Source: an uncultured Flammeovirgaceae bacterium
Lineage (GTDB): Bacteria > Bacteroidota > Bacteroidia > Cytophagales > Cyclobacteriaceae
Assembly (NCBI GenBank): GCA_937138955.1
Contig: CAKZPJ010000727.1
Coordinates: 1 to 15,127, forward strand
Length of the DNA: 15,127 nt
Direction of reading: 5' to 3'
A model generated the notes under the pieces. The model was not told the origin of the DNA, did not search any database, and saw only the letters and a list, made by a program, of their open reading frames with translations. Each line of letters begins with the position of its first letter. Position 1 is the first letter of the stretch. The position numbers and the translations under genes are program-made. Below are positions 1 through 7,386 of the stretch, piece after piece.

Positions 1-1
1 T

Positions 2-2335
2 GCGGTTATTATCACTACTAAAAAGGGGCAAGCCGGGGCTACTCGAGTATCGGTAAGCTCCTCCTACGGTTGGGATGAAATCAATAAATCGCCCGACATT
101 CAGACTTCTTTCCGCGAAGGCCGCTTTGGGCGTTTACGCTTTTTATCAAGCGGAGACCCCTTGCGCTTCCAATCGTTTGGCCCTCCGACAGTAGATGGTG
201 CGCTAATATTCGACAACTTTAGAGACTTCTTTGAGACAGGTAGCCGGTTCAACAACTCAGTGAGTGTATCGGGTGGTTCTGAGCGAACTACTTTCTTTGC
301 ATCGGCTTCCCGCTTAGACCAGAAAGGAATCGTGCCGTTCAGTGAGTGGGATCGTACTACGTTTAAGCTTTCGGCCACTACCCAAGTATCGGAGCGAGTG
401 CAGATCAGTAGCACCATGAACTACATTAACTCCGGTGGGGTACGCTCCAATGGTGGGGATAAATCAATCTTCAGTTCGCTATCCTACTATACTCCTACCT
501 TTGATGTGAATGACTACATTAACCCCGATGGCACCCAGCGTGACTTCTCGGACGGAATTATTGATAACCCCCGCTACGCTGGAGAGTCAGATAGCCTAAA
601 CGATAACGTGAACCGTATGATCGGGAACGTAGGAGTGTCGTACCAAATTACTGACTGGTTGAATTTAGATTATAAAGTAGGTACTGATTTTTACAGTGAT
701 TCCCGTAATCGGGTAGCTCCATTAGGGTTAGACGTATCTTCCCAAGTAAACGGGTTCGCCATAGAAGAGGAAGTAAACTACCAGGAGATTAACTCTAACT
801 TGTTCATTACTGCTTCTAAGGATTTCACTGAGCGTTTCAAAGGTTCTGTACTGGTAGGTCATAACCTTACTGATATCCGATCTAGCCGAACCAATGTCCG
901 GGGTGAAGGGCTTACATTAAGAGGGTTTAATGATCTTAGTAATGCTACCAATTTCTTCACCAACAAAGATGCTTCGCTGCGACGCATTATCGGAGTATTT
1001 ACCAACATTGAACTAGAGTACGATGGTACGCTCTTCCTTTCACTAACGGGTCGTAACGATTGGTCTTCTACCCTACCCGAGAATAACCGATCATTCTTCT
1101 ACCCCTCCATTAATCTGGGATACGTCTTTACCGAAACTTTAGGGCTGGGCGATAGCGACCTGTTTAACTACGGTAAGCTACGACTTTCTTACGCTGAGGT
1201 AGGAAAGGATGCGCCGCCGTACCGAACCTCTCAGTACTTTGAAGCTGCTCCTAATTCACCCTTCCAGGGTCAAAGCGGCTTCCGAATCTTCAGTGAGGTG
1301 GGCAACCCTGAACTACGACCGGAACGCACATCGTCTTACGAAATTGGTACTGATCTACGGTTCTTGGATAACCGACTATCCGTGGACTTAACGTATTTCG
1401 TGCAGAACAGTACCGATCAAATTATTCCGGTACCAGTGAGCAACGCTACCGGTTTCTCTCGCTTTTTTACCAATGCCGGTGAGATCCAAAACCGCGGTAT
1501 TGAACTGTTGGTGAACGCAACTCCGGTTAGCGTAGGTGATTTCAAATGGGATGTGTCACTGAACTGGTCGAAGATTGAGAATGAAGTACTTTCTATGCCC
1601 GAAGGCATTGACGAGATTATCTTTACGGATGTTTTCTACATTCAGAACAAGCTGGTAGAAGGTGGATCAGCCGGAGATTTATACGGATTTGTGTTTGACC
1701 GAACCGATGACGGTCGGTTACTACTTGACAACAGCGGGTTTCCTTCCGTTAGCACTAACGAATACCAAAAGGTAGGCAACGCGCTACCGGATTGGCAAGG
1801 TGGTTTAACGAATACTTTAACGTATAAAGGACTTTCACTGTCAGTACTGTTAGAGCTACGGCAAGGTGGCGATGTATACGATCTCGGGTTCCGTAACTCC
1901 ATGCGAAACGGCATTTTAGAAGAAACTGGGCGTCGCTACGAGCAAGTAGTATTTAAAGGTGTACGCAATACGGGTACCGAAGAAAATCCGCAGTACGTAG
2001 AAAACGATATTCCGGTAGAGATCACTGGTGAATCGGTCTACCGTAGCTTTGGGCGCTACACTCCGGCCTCGGAAGTAATTTTGCAAGATGCTTCGTGGTT
2101 CCGAATACGTAACGCCAGCATTAGCTACAGCTTACCGCGTAGCGTACTGGAAAGCACGCTCTTTAATAGTGTACGCTTTAGCCTAACGGGTAATAATCTA
2201 CTGCTAAACACTCCTTACAAAGGCTATGATCCAGAATCTAGTCAGTTCGGATCAGGCAGCAATAGTTTCGGATTTGCCGGTTTAGGCGTACCACAGACAC
2301 GCAGCTTCACCGCCGGAGTTAACGTTACTTTCTAA
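2..2335 (+). CDS. SusC/RagA-family TonB-linked outer-membrane transporter (5'-truncated by window edge)
   Basis: Outer-membrane barrel that imports a large nutrient (oligosaccharide or peptide) with energy from TonB/ExbBD, capped by the SusD-like lipoprotein encoded next. The frame is open from base 2 and opens with AVIITTKKGQAG, the signature at the end of the SusC plug domain, so the coding region starts upstream. The first in-window ATG (base 161) is internal. About 777 residues are visible, and I estimate that 200-250 are missing: signal peptide, carboxypeptidase-regulatory-like domain and most of the plug. The rest has alternating aromatic/polar beta-strand character with repeated family segments such as LTGRNDWSSTLP, NPELRPERTSSYEIG and NRLSVDLTYF, and ends in a terminal Phe (GVNVTF), as expected for BamA-dependent barrel insertion. 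It lies 12 nt before the SusD-like gene, in the same operon. No frameshift was seen. The substrate is not deducible from this sequence. Confidence 0.96.
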   Translation, partial: AVIITTKKGQAGATRVSVSSSYGWDEINKSPDIQTSFREGRFGRLRFLSSGDPLRFQSFGPPTVDGALIFDNFRDFFETGSRFNNSVSVSGGSERTTFFASASRLDQKGIVPFSEWDRTTFKLSATTQVSERVQISSTMNYINSGGVRSNGGDKSIFSSLSYYTPTFDVNDYINPDGTQRDFSDGIIDNPRYAGESDSLNDNVNRMIGNVGVSYQITDWLNLDYKVGTDFYSDSRNRVAPLGLDVSSQVNGFAIEEEVNYQEINSNLFITASKDFTERFKGSVLVGHNLTDIRSSRTNVRGEGLTLRGFNDLSNATNFFTNKDASLRRIIGVFTNIELEYDGTLFLSLTGRNDWSSTLPENNRSFFYPSINLGYVFTETLGLGDSDLFNYGKLRLSYAEVGKDAPPYRTSQYFEAAPNSPFQGQSGFRIFSEVGNPELRPERTSSYEIGTDLRFLDNRLSVDLTYFVQNSTDQIIPVPVSNATGFSRFFTNAGEIQNRGIELLVNATPVSVGDFKWDVSLNWSKIENEVLSMPEGIDEIIFTDVFYIQNKLVEGGSAGDLYGFVFDRTDDGRLLLDNSGFPSVSTNEYQKVGNALPDWQGGLTNTLTYKGLSLSVLLELRQGGDVYDLGFRNSMRNGILEETGRRYEQVVFKGVRNTGTEENPQYVENDIPVEITGESVYRSFGRYTPASEVILQDASWFRIRNASISYSLPRSVLESTLFNSVRFSLTGNNLLLNTPYKGYDPESSQFGSGSNSFGFAGLGVPQTRSFTAGVNVTF

Positions 2336-2347
2336 GCAATCAATACC

Positions 2348-3850
2348 ATGAATATACATACATCAGTAATAAAATATACCCAGCAGCGGGTGAATAGCTT
2401 TATCTTCACCTTGGCGGGTTTACTTGCGGTAAGCTTGCTTTTCTCCTCATGCGAGGACTATCTAGGCGACGATACCAATATTGATCCGAATCGTCCGGCC
2501 GAGATTACGTTAGAAGCGTATTTACCCACACTGGCTGATGCTACCGCCGAGAGCCACTACTACGTAGCTTTTCAAGCGAATCAGGTGGCGCAGCAATTGG
2601 CTAGTTACTTTGCGGCAGGTGCCGATATTCACGAAGAGTTTCGGATTGGTACCGGGTGGACGTTTCTGTACCTTAGAAATATGGCTAATGCCCGCGAACT
2701 AGGTGAGCAAGCTGCTGAGCAGGAGTCCCCTCACTACGCCGGTGTTGCCAAGATTTACCAAGCGATTGGATTAGGATTAGCTACCGATAGTTGGGAAAAC
2801 GTTCCTTTCTCCCAAGCCTTCCAGGGCATTGAGGAGCTAACCCCGGACTACGATCAGCAGTCTACCATCTACGAGACTCTTATCCCTAATCTATTGGATG
2901 AAGCTATCGCTGATTTGCAAGCTCAAAGCTCAATATCGAGTCCCGGATCGGACGATGTTATTTACGGAGGAAACTTAGACCAGTGGATCAAAACGGCGAA
3001 TGTGCTGAAAGCGCGTTACGCGATTCACCTAACCAACAAGGGGGCGCAGCAAGCGGCTACCAATGCACTAAGTGCGCTCAGTGGCTTATCGTACGAAAGC
3101 AACGATGATGACTTCCAGTTGGCGTATGACGAGCGCAACCTGAATCCCTGGCACGCCCGCGTAGCTCTGGCGATCAATACCGGAAACTTCACGGTGGCTC
3201 CTGGCGCCCAGTTAGTTAATATGATGAATGGCGAACTGTACAATGTGTTTGATCCTCGCCTTCCACTTATGGTTACCTTAGGAGTTGATGATACCGAATA
3301 CGAAGGCATGGTAAACGGCAGCGAAGGAGGCAATACCGTTGACTTGCGAGACAATGCTTGGTATACTTCTAGCGAAGCCCCCTTACTGATGGTTACCTAC
3401 GCTGAAGCTAAATTCATCGAAGCTGAAGCCCAGTTTTTGGCTAACGGCGGATCAGCTACTTCAGTGGGTAGCACGGAAGCAGCGTACCAAGCGTATTTAA
3501 CCGGTATTGAAGCGCATATGGATAAACTAGGCGTAGACGAGGAGGAAAAACAAGCTTACCTTGCTAATCCAAATGTAGCCGCAGGTGCTAACGGTTTGAC
3601 TCTAGGACTTATCTTAAAAGAAAAGTATATCGCTCTGTTCTTAAATCCGGAGGCTTGGGTAGACTTACGGCGCTATGATTATAGCGACCAACTATACCAG
3701 GGGCTGACTCTGCCCGAGAACCATAACCCCCAATTGGGTGGTGAGTTTATTCAGCGGGCTTCCTATCCTTTTGACGAGCTTAGCCGAAACTCGCAGGCAG
3801 TTACGGCTAATAATAAAGAGTTAGCCGCAGATATGTGGAGAGATCAATAG
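2348..3850 (+). CDS. SusD/RagB-like nutrient-binding outer-membrane lipoprotein (SusD-like_2 type)
   Basis: Surface lipoprotein that acts as substrate-binding lid on the preceding SusC-like barrel. A hydrophobic signal segment (about residues 18-33) ends in a lipobox LLFSSC with the lipidated Cys at 35. The mature protein begins EDYLGDDTNIDPNRP, typical of the SusD-like_2 branch. Alpha-helical TPR-like regions follow: residues 68-90 and 105-150 (YLRNMANARELGEQA; YQAIGLGLATDSWENVPFS), then DQWIKTANVLKARY (211-224). The C-terminal family signature EKYIALFLNPEAWVDLRRYD covers 425-444. Five hundred residues is a normal length. The gene starts 12 nt after the SusC-like stop with no strong Shine-Dalgarno sequence, usual in Bacteroidota. 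The pairing supports a two-component SusCD transporter. Ligand identity cannot be read from the sequence. Confidence 0.95.
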   Translation: MNIHTSVIKYTQQRVNSFIFTLAGLLAVSLLFSSCEDYLGDDTNIDPNRPAEITLEAYLPTLADATAESHYYVAFQANQVAQQLASYFAAGADIHEEFRIGTGWTFLYLRNMANARELGEQAAEQESPHYAGVAKIYQAIGLGLATDSWENVPFSQAFQGIEELTPDYDQQSTIYETLIPNLLDEAIADLQAQSSISSPGSDDVIYGGNLDQWIKTANVLKARYAIHLTNKGAQQAATNALSALSGLSYESNDDDFQLAYDERNLNPWHARVALAINTGNFTVAPGAQLVNMMNGELYNVFDPRLPLMVTLGVDDTEYEGMVNGSEGGNTVDLRDNAWYTSSEAPLLMVTYAEAKFIEAEAQFLANGGSATSVGSTEAAYQAYLTGIEAHMDKLGVDEEEKQAYLANPNVAAGANGLTLGLILKEKYIALFLNPEAWVDLRRYDYSDQLYQGLTLPENHNPQLGGEFIQRASYPFDELSRNSQAVTANNKELAADMWRDQ

Positions 3851-3867
3851 TTAATAATATTATAACG

Positions 3868-4311
3868 ATGAAAAAGAAATCATTTATTCCAATGGCAGTA
3901 GTATCGCTGCTAATAGTAAGCTTGCTATCTTCTTGCTACGAAGAAGAAGTGTGGCTCGAAGATAATATCGATCCCAGTGGTGAATATTTTCCAGTTATTT
4001 ATATGAATGGCCTTAATAGTGAGTATCAGGCTGATGACCCCGTACCGGTGGTACTAGAATATTTCTCGTTAGGCACGCTAGAAGAGATCGTTTTATATCA
4101 GCAGATAGGCGACAACGACGAAGAGGTGGTGCTTCGTACTCCTCCTAATGGTACATTTTCTGAAGAAAAGGCGCAAGATGTATTAACACTAACCTACACT
4201 GTGCCGGTGATTGCCGATACGGTAGATATTACCTTACGCGCGGAAGCGATAAACGCCAATGGTCTAACTAAATCTAGTGACGATTCATTCACTGCTATTC
4301 CTAGACCTTAA
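3868..4311 (+). CDS. Small lipoprotein of unknown family, third gene of the SusCD operon
   Basis: 147-residue predicted lipoprotein. I choose ATG 3868 rather than the in-frame ATG at 3835. From 3868 the protein begins MKKKSFIPMAVVSLLIV and runs into lipobox LLSSC with Cys at 23, an ideal lipoprotein signal, whereas 3835 overlaps the SusD-like gene and adds 11 unsuitable residues. The mature part is acidic (YEEEVWLEDNIDPSGEYFP) followed by alternating beta-strand segments (VPVVLEYFSLGTLEEIVLYQQI, shortened to its edges here: VPVVLEYF...IVLYQQI; later LTLTYTVP and VDITLRAEA), suggesting one Ig-like beta-sandwich. I do not recognise the family. By position, 17 nt after the SusD-like stop and before the operon terminator, it may be an accessory surface binding protein of the transporter, comparable in position to SusE/SusF-type proteins but much shorter. 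That role is inference. Confidence 0.85.
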   Translation: MKKKSFIPMAVVSLLIVSLLSSCYEEEVWLEDNIDPSGEYFPVIYMNGLNSEYQADDPVPVVLEYFSLGTLEEIVLYQQIGDNDEEVVLRTPPNGTFSEEKAQDVLTLTYTVPVIADTVDITLRAEAINANGLTKSSDDSFTAIPRP

Positions 4312-4335
4312 ACGTAGTTTTATTATTTATTTAAG

Positions 4336-4368
4336 AGAGTGCCGGAGACATCCGCACTCTTTTTTTTT
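4336..4368 (+). terminator. Rho-independent terminator of the SusCD operon
   Basis: AGAGTGC (4336-4342) pairs with GCACTCT (4354-4360). After a bulged C at 4343, GG (4344-4345) pairs with CC (4352-4353), closing a 6-nt loop. Eight T residues follow (4361-4368). Upstream AAG can extend the stem into the T-run. It lies 24 nt after the stop of the small lipoprotein gene, so it ends the three-gene operon. Confidence 0.93.
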
Positions 4369-4433
4369 GGTTTACACGCTAACTTGTCAGTATCTTATTC
4401 CGTAGAAATAACCATTTAATCAACTGCTTATTC

Positions 4434-4676
4434 ATGTTCGGACTTTTTAAGAAGAAAAAGACTACGCATACACCGGTTTTAGCCGACCTCAATAATGAAC
4501 CCATTAGTGAAGGCGATATTGTTCAATCATTACGTTATGAATTAGGAAAATGCCGAGTGATTACTACTGATAAAGGTTTAGCTTACGAATCATTGGAAAA
4601 CGGGAAGCAAGTAGGTTGGCACCTCATGGTAGATGCCTCTACTGATTTGCAAAAAGTACGGAAAGTGACTCAATGA
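4434..4676 (+). CDS. Small hypothetical cytoplasmic protein (80 aa)
   Basis: Unrecognised 80-residue protein. It starts MFGLFKKKK, a hydrophobic then strongly basic N-terminus common in small bacterial proteins. The rest is mixed polar/hydrophobic with GDIVQSLRYELGKCRVI and a GWHLMVDASTDLQKVRKV tail, suggesting a small beta-rich fold (inference). No signal peptide or transmembrane segment is visible. The gene stands alone: it follows the operon terminator by 65 nt and converges on the patatin-like gene. The codon pattern looks like real coding sequence and no competing ORF overlaps it, but the function is unknown. Its last sense codon and stop (CAA TGA) belong to a CAATGAA unit that begins the heptad repeat downstream, so the C-terminus may have been set by repeat insertion or erosion. 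Confidence 0.7.
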   Translation: MFGLFKKKKTTHTPVLADLNNEPISEGDIVQSLRYELGKCRVITTDKGLAYESLENGKQVGWHLMVDASTDLQKVRKVTQ

Positions 4677-4858
4677 ACAATCCCGGAACAAGTTAGCAGT
4701 GAACAGTTAACAATTGATAGTTGAAAATGAACAATGTGCAACCGGAGACCGGAATTTAAAATTGATCTCTTCCAAAACCGAAATAATTAATGAGTAATGA
4801 CTGATGAATAATCCCCAAAACCCAGTAATCTAAATAACTGTGGACTGTAGACTAATAT
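4671..4858. repeat. Degenerate heptanucleotide-periodic intergenic repeat
   Basis: The 198-nt gap between two convergent genes contains runs in register seven. First run: CAATGAA, CAATCCC (4671-4684), then CAGTGAA, CAGTTAA, CAATTGA, TAGTTGA, AAATGAA, CAATGTG (4697-4738). Second run: AAATAAT, TAATGAG, TAATGAC, TGATGAA, TAATCCC (4781-4815). Third run: CTGTGGA, CTGTAGA, CTAATAT (4838-4858). The units vary but the seven-base period is kept within each run. No gene is seen here and no convincing terminator for either flanking gene. I interpret this as decayed short tandem repeat DNA. A function is not evident. Confidence 0.65.
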
Positions 4859-4874
4859 AATCTCAACTCTTCAA

Positions 4875-7238
4875 TCATTCATTCTCAGATTCATCAGTAG
4901 CCAGTAGTTCCCTTAATTCATTTAGGGCCGCTACATTTTTAGGGTGACGAATATTCTCAAGGATATTATTCTTCTCGCGGCTGGTAAGTCGCCAACTTAA
5001 CGATGGTCGTTCCAGCGTGCGCCGATTGGGATTCAGCAGCTTCCAGCTTTTAGGCACCTCAGAAGTATACTCCAAATAAACACTGTGCATATCTACATCT
5101 AGCCATGATTGAGCTAACTCAACCCGGTCATCGTTACTAATATCTTGAATGTTAAACAGATTATCGTAAAAGAAGCGGAATGGAGCTACCATTCGCTCAA
5201 TGAGAGAGGCACTGCTCGGAGCTTCAATATCTTCAATCTTTTCAGAATCACGGATATTCAGCAGTACCACTCCCGAAGTGTGCGTGTTAATCCACTCCCG
5301 AAATACGAACATAAACCGCAGTGCATCCGAAATACCAAAGTTATCCGTCATACCAGCATCCATAATCTGAATGGCGGGGGAAGTGGGTAACGTAACATTG
5401 GGCGTTACGTAAGGAAACGCTGCATTCATTCGTAGTGCCGTCAGAAAGCGTAAACTATCGGCTTGCTGCTTATCTAGTAGACGGCGGAAATCCACCCCTT
5501 TAATAATTGACCGGTGGTTGTGCTTTTCGTGCGGTAGCCGAATATGCATGTACGAAACGTTCTGAGGCGAGATATACAGCTTACGCCCGTCGTTCACAAT
5601 AGCCGGAGTGAGCATAATCATCGGAATTTCAGCGTTCTGTTCGGGAATCCGATAATCACTTAGCTGCTTTTCTAATAGATGATGCGTATTTTCATTGAAT
5701 TGCTCCTCAAAAGCATAACCTCGATCTTTGGTATAAGTAAACCCTCCGTAGGAGAATGTTTGATTACGCACCATTAAATCATTCACCAGCAAGGTGAAAA
5801 TGATTGGGTTCAGATTGTCTTGGGCAATTAGGCGAGCATAATAAGGATCATAGATAGATGGTTGTGCCGATATACTATTGCGAGCAAGTACAATGGGTAC
5901 ATCTGTCTTAGGTTGTTTTTGCTGATCTTGCCACGCCAATTCGCGGAAATAGGCCGCTCCGATTAGCCCACCGGAAGCTCCAGTAAATAGCCGGGTATGG
6001 TCTATTAATCTTCCCTGGGTAATGCTATCGGCGTGCTGTAAGGCCACTGTTGTCCACATCGCCGAACGAAGCCCACCCCCACTAGTACAAACCAGCACCA
6101 TTTTCGGACGATATTCAGCACTGTAAGCGTATTGATCGAGCATTCGCTCGTACCAGATATCCAATATTTTTTCGGTTGCCCGGTAGTCCTGATGGTAGTA
6201 GCTAGTATCATTTAGGGCTTTCAGGCGAGCGAGCGAATATTCAACTTCGGCAGTGGTATAGTCTAAACCAAACGCCCGATACGAGTTTTCACCCCATTCG
6301 TAGCGGACAAACATATTTAGCAAGAAAAAACTAACGATTACCGCGGTAGTCGCCCAACCCTTCAGCCAAAATGAAACCGCTCCGGTCATCATAAGAATAA
6401 CGGTCATAAACAGCAGGATACTGGCGGCAGCGGGAATCTGCACCAAAGGATTACTACTAAAGATGCCCAGCATAAGAATCAATGCAAAGATAAATAACTC
6501 GATAATCACTGAGTTGAAGTGGTTTTGGTTAAACACCTGTAACACCAACGATTTGTCGTGTCGAACTGCCGGTGCCTCTCGTAACCGTAATCCTAAGTCC
6601 AAGTAGTTGTCTACTCGTCGGGTTCCCTTTTTAGTTTCTTTCCAGTTACCCATAATACGAACGCGGGAAAAACGGACTTTTTTCAGTTTTCGGTTCACTG
6701 TAGAGGCCAGTAGACGCACAATGTCCTGATTAGTCCACCGGAAATACTCAAACGTCAACAAAATAATCAGCACCAATCCACAGAAAAACCCAGCGATCTT
6801 TTCAGCGATTCCTAGAAAGGTGTTGTATTCGTTAGCAAACTGAAAATTGATCAGACAAAGAAGATAAATGCCTAGGAAAAATAAGGGAACTAGGCTGTTA
6901 TTTAGGGCAAACTTGGCAAAAGGGCGCGATAACGTACCAACAAATCCAAAGCCTGGACCATCTAAAATATAACAAGTAATGTGGTAGGCCATCGTAAACC
7001 CACCGAAGGCCATACCAACTAATAGGAAACTAAAGAAGTTAATTTTACCGAGGTATTCAGGGTCAAGGAAGAGATAAGGAATGCCCAGATTTTTACCAAA
7101 TTGCCCAATAACAATGGATGTCAGTAATATCCAGCAGAGCAATAGTAGTTGATTCTTCCGGATATGCAGAATGAGTAACTGCACCGGAAGTGAGTAATAT
7201 ATTGGCTCCACGATATTTTTCATCAACTTCCTCACCAC
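4875..7238 (-). CDS. Multi-pass membrane protein with C-terminal patatin-like lipase domain
   Basis: Predicted membrane-anchored serine lipid acyl hydrolase of 787 residues. The first ~315 residues hold about seven hydrophobic segments (roughly 31-47, 66-92, 112-132, 148-164, 243-262, 268-290 and 295-311), with a basic hydrophilic loop at about 180-230. The C-terminal half has the patatin elements in order: oxyanion loop SGGGLRS (386-392), nucleophile motif GASGG with Ser422 in a GxSxG setting, and the aspartate motif DAG (Asp627) within MDAGMTDNFG. These give the Ser-Asp dyad of patatin phospholipases. The aspartate motif is DAG where the family usually has DGG or DGA. The lipase part probably faces one side of the inner membrane, but topology is not settled by eye. 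The substrate is unknown; phospholipid or other acyl esters fit. The gene stands alone, with 148 nt to the gene upstream. Confidence 0.88.
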   Translation of the reverse strand: MVRKLMKNIVEPIYYSLPVQLLILHIRKNQLLLLCWILLTSIVIGQFGKNLGIPYLFLDPEYLGKINFFSFLLVGMAFGGFTMAYHITCYILDGPGFGFVGTLSRPFAKFALNNSLVPLFFLGIYLLCLINFQFANEYNTFLGIAEKIAGFFCGLVLIILLTFEYFRWTNQDIVRLLASTVNRKLKKVRFSRVRIMGNWKETKKGTRRVDNYLDLGLRLREAPAVRHDKSLVLQVFNQNHFNSVIIELFIFALILMLGIFSSNPLVQIPAAASILLFMTVILMMTGAVSFWLKGWATTAVIVSFFLLNMFVRYEWGENSYRAFGLDYTTAEVEYSLARLKALNDTSYYHQDYRATEKILDIWYERMLDQYAYSAEYRPKMVLVCTSGGGLRSAMWTTVALQHADSITQGRLIDHTRLFTGASGGLIGAAYFRELAWQDQQKQPKTDVPIVLARNSISAQPSIYDPYYARLIAQDNLNPIIFTLLVNDLMVRNQTFSYGGFTYTKDRGYAFEEQFNENTHHLLEKQLSDYRIPEQNAEIPMIMLTPAIVNDGRKLYISPQNVSYMHIRLPHEKHNHRSIIKGVDFRRLLDKQQADSLRFLTALRMNAAFPYVTPNVTLPTSPAIQIMDAGMTDNFGISDALRFMFVFREWINTHTSGVVLLNIRDSEKIEDIEAPSSASLIERMVAPFRFFYDNLFNIQDISNDDRVELAQSWLDVDMHSVYLEYTSEVPKSWKLLNPNRRTLERPSLSWRLTSREKNNILENIRHPKNVAALNELRELLATDESENE

Positions 7239-7386
7239 ATACTAATAACGAATCTTCATTGGCTTGAGTATCAACCTACTAATGTTGAAGGGTTAAAAGG
7301 TTAAAGGTTTATTTTATTTCAAACCTGCAACCGTTCCACGGTGGCCTTTTAACTTGTAACTTTTATATGATACCAAGAACTGTACC
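7239..7386. repeat. Intergenic spacer with GGTTAAA-type repeats and a 9-bp inverted repeat
   Basis: This 148-nt spacer lies upstream of the patatin-like gene and downstream of the rRNA methyltransferase gene. GGTTAAA occurs at 7291-7297 and 7299-7305, followed by GGTTTAT (7306-7312). On the opposite strand AAAAGTT, ACAAGTT and AAAAGGC run in register seven (7364 down to 7344). GTTAAAAGG (7292-7300) is exactly complementary to CCTTTTAAC (7345-7353), and AGGTTT/AAACCT (7305-7310 / 7321-7326) form a smaller inner hairpin. No U-run follows either, so I do not call a terminator. No promoter matching TAnnTTTG was found for the patatin-like gene. Confidence 0.45.

Noticed and set aside
161..163. ATG at 161 as start of the SusC-like gene
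   Set aside because: The frame is open from base 2 and encodes the conserved end of the SusC plug domain, so this Met is internal.
3025..3354. 109-codon minus-strand reading frame inside the SusD-like gene
   Set aside because: Antisense shadow of a well-supported gene, with no recognisable domain or start context.
3835..3867. In-frame upstream ATG for the small lipoprotein
   Set aside because: It overlaps the SusD-like gene and adds residues that spoil an otherwise ideal lipoprotein signal starting at 3868.
4671..4858. CRISPR array
   Set aside because: Units are 7 nt and degenerate with no spacer structure; no cas gene is present.
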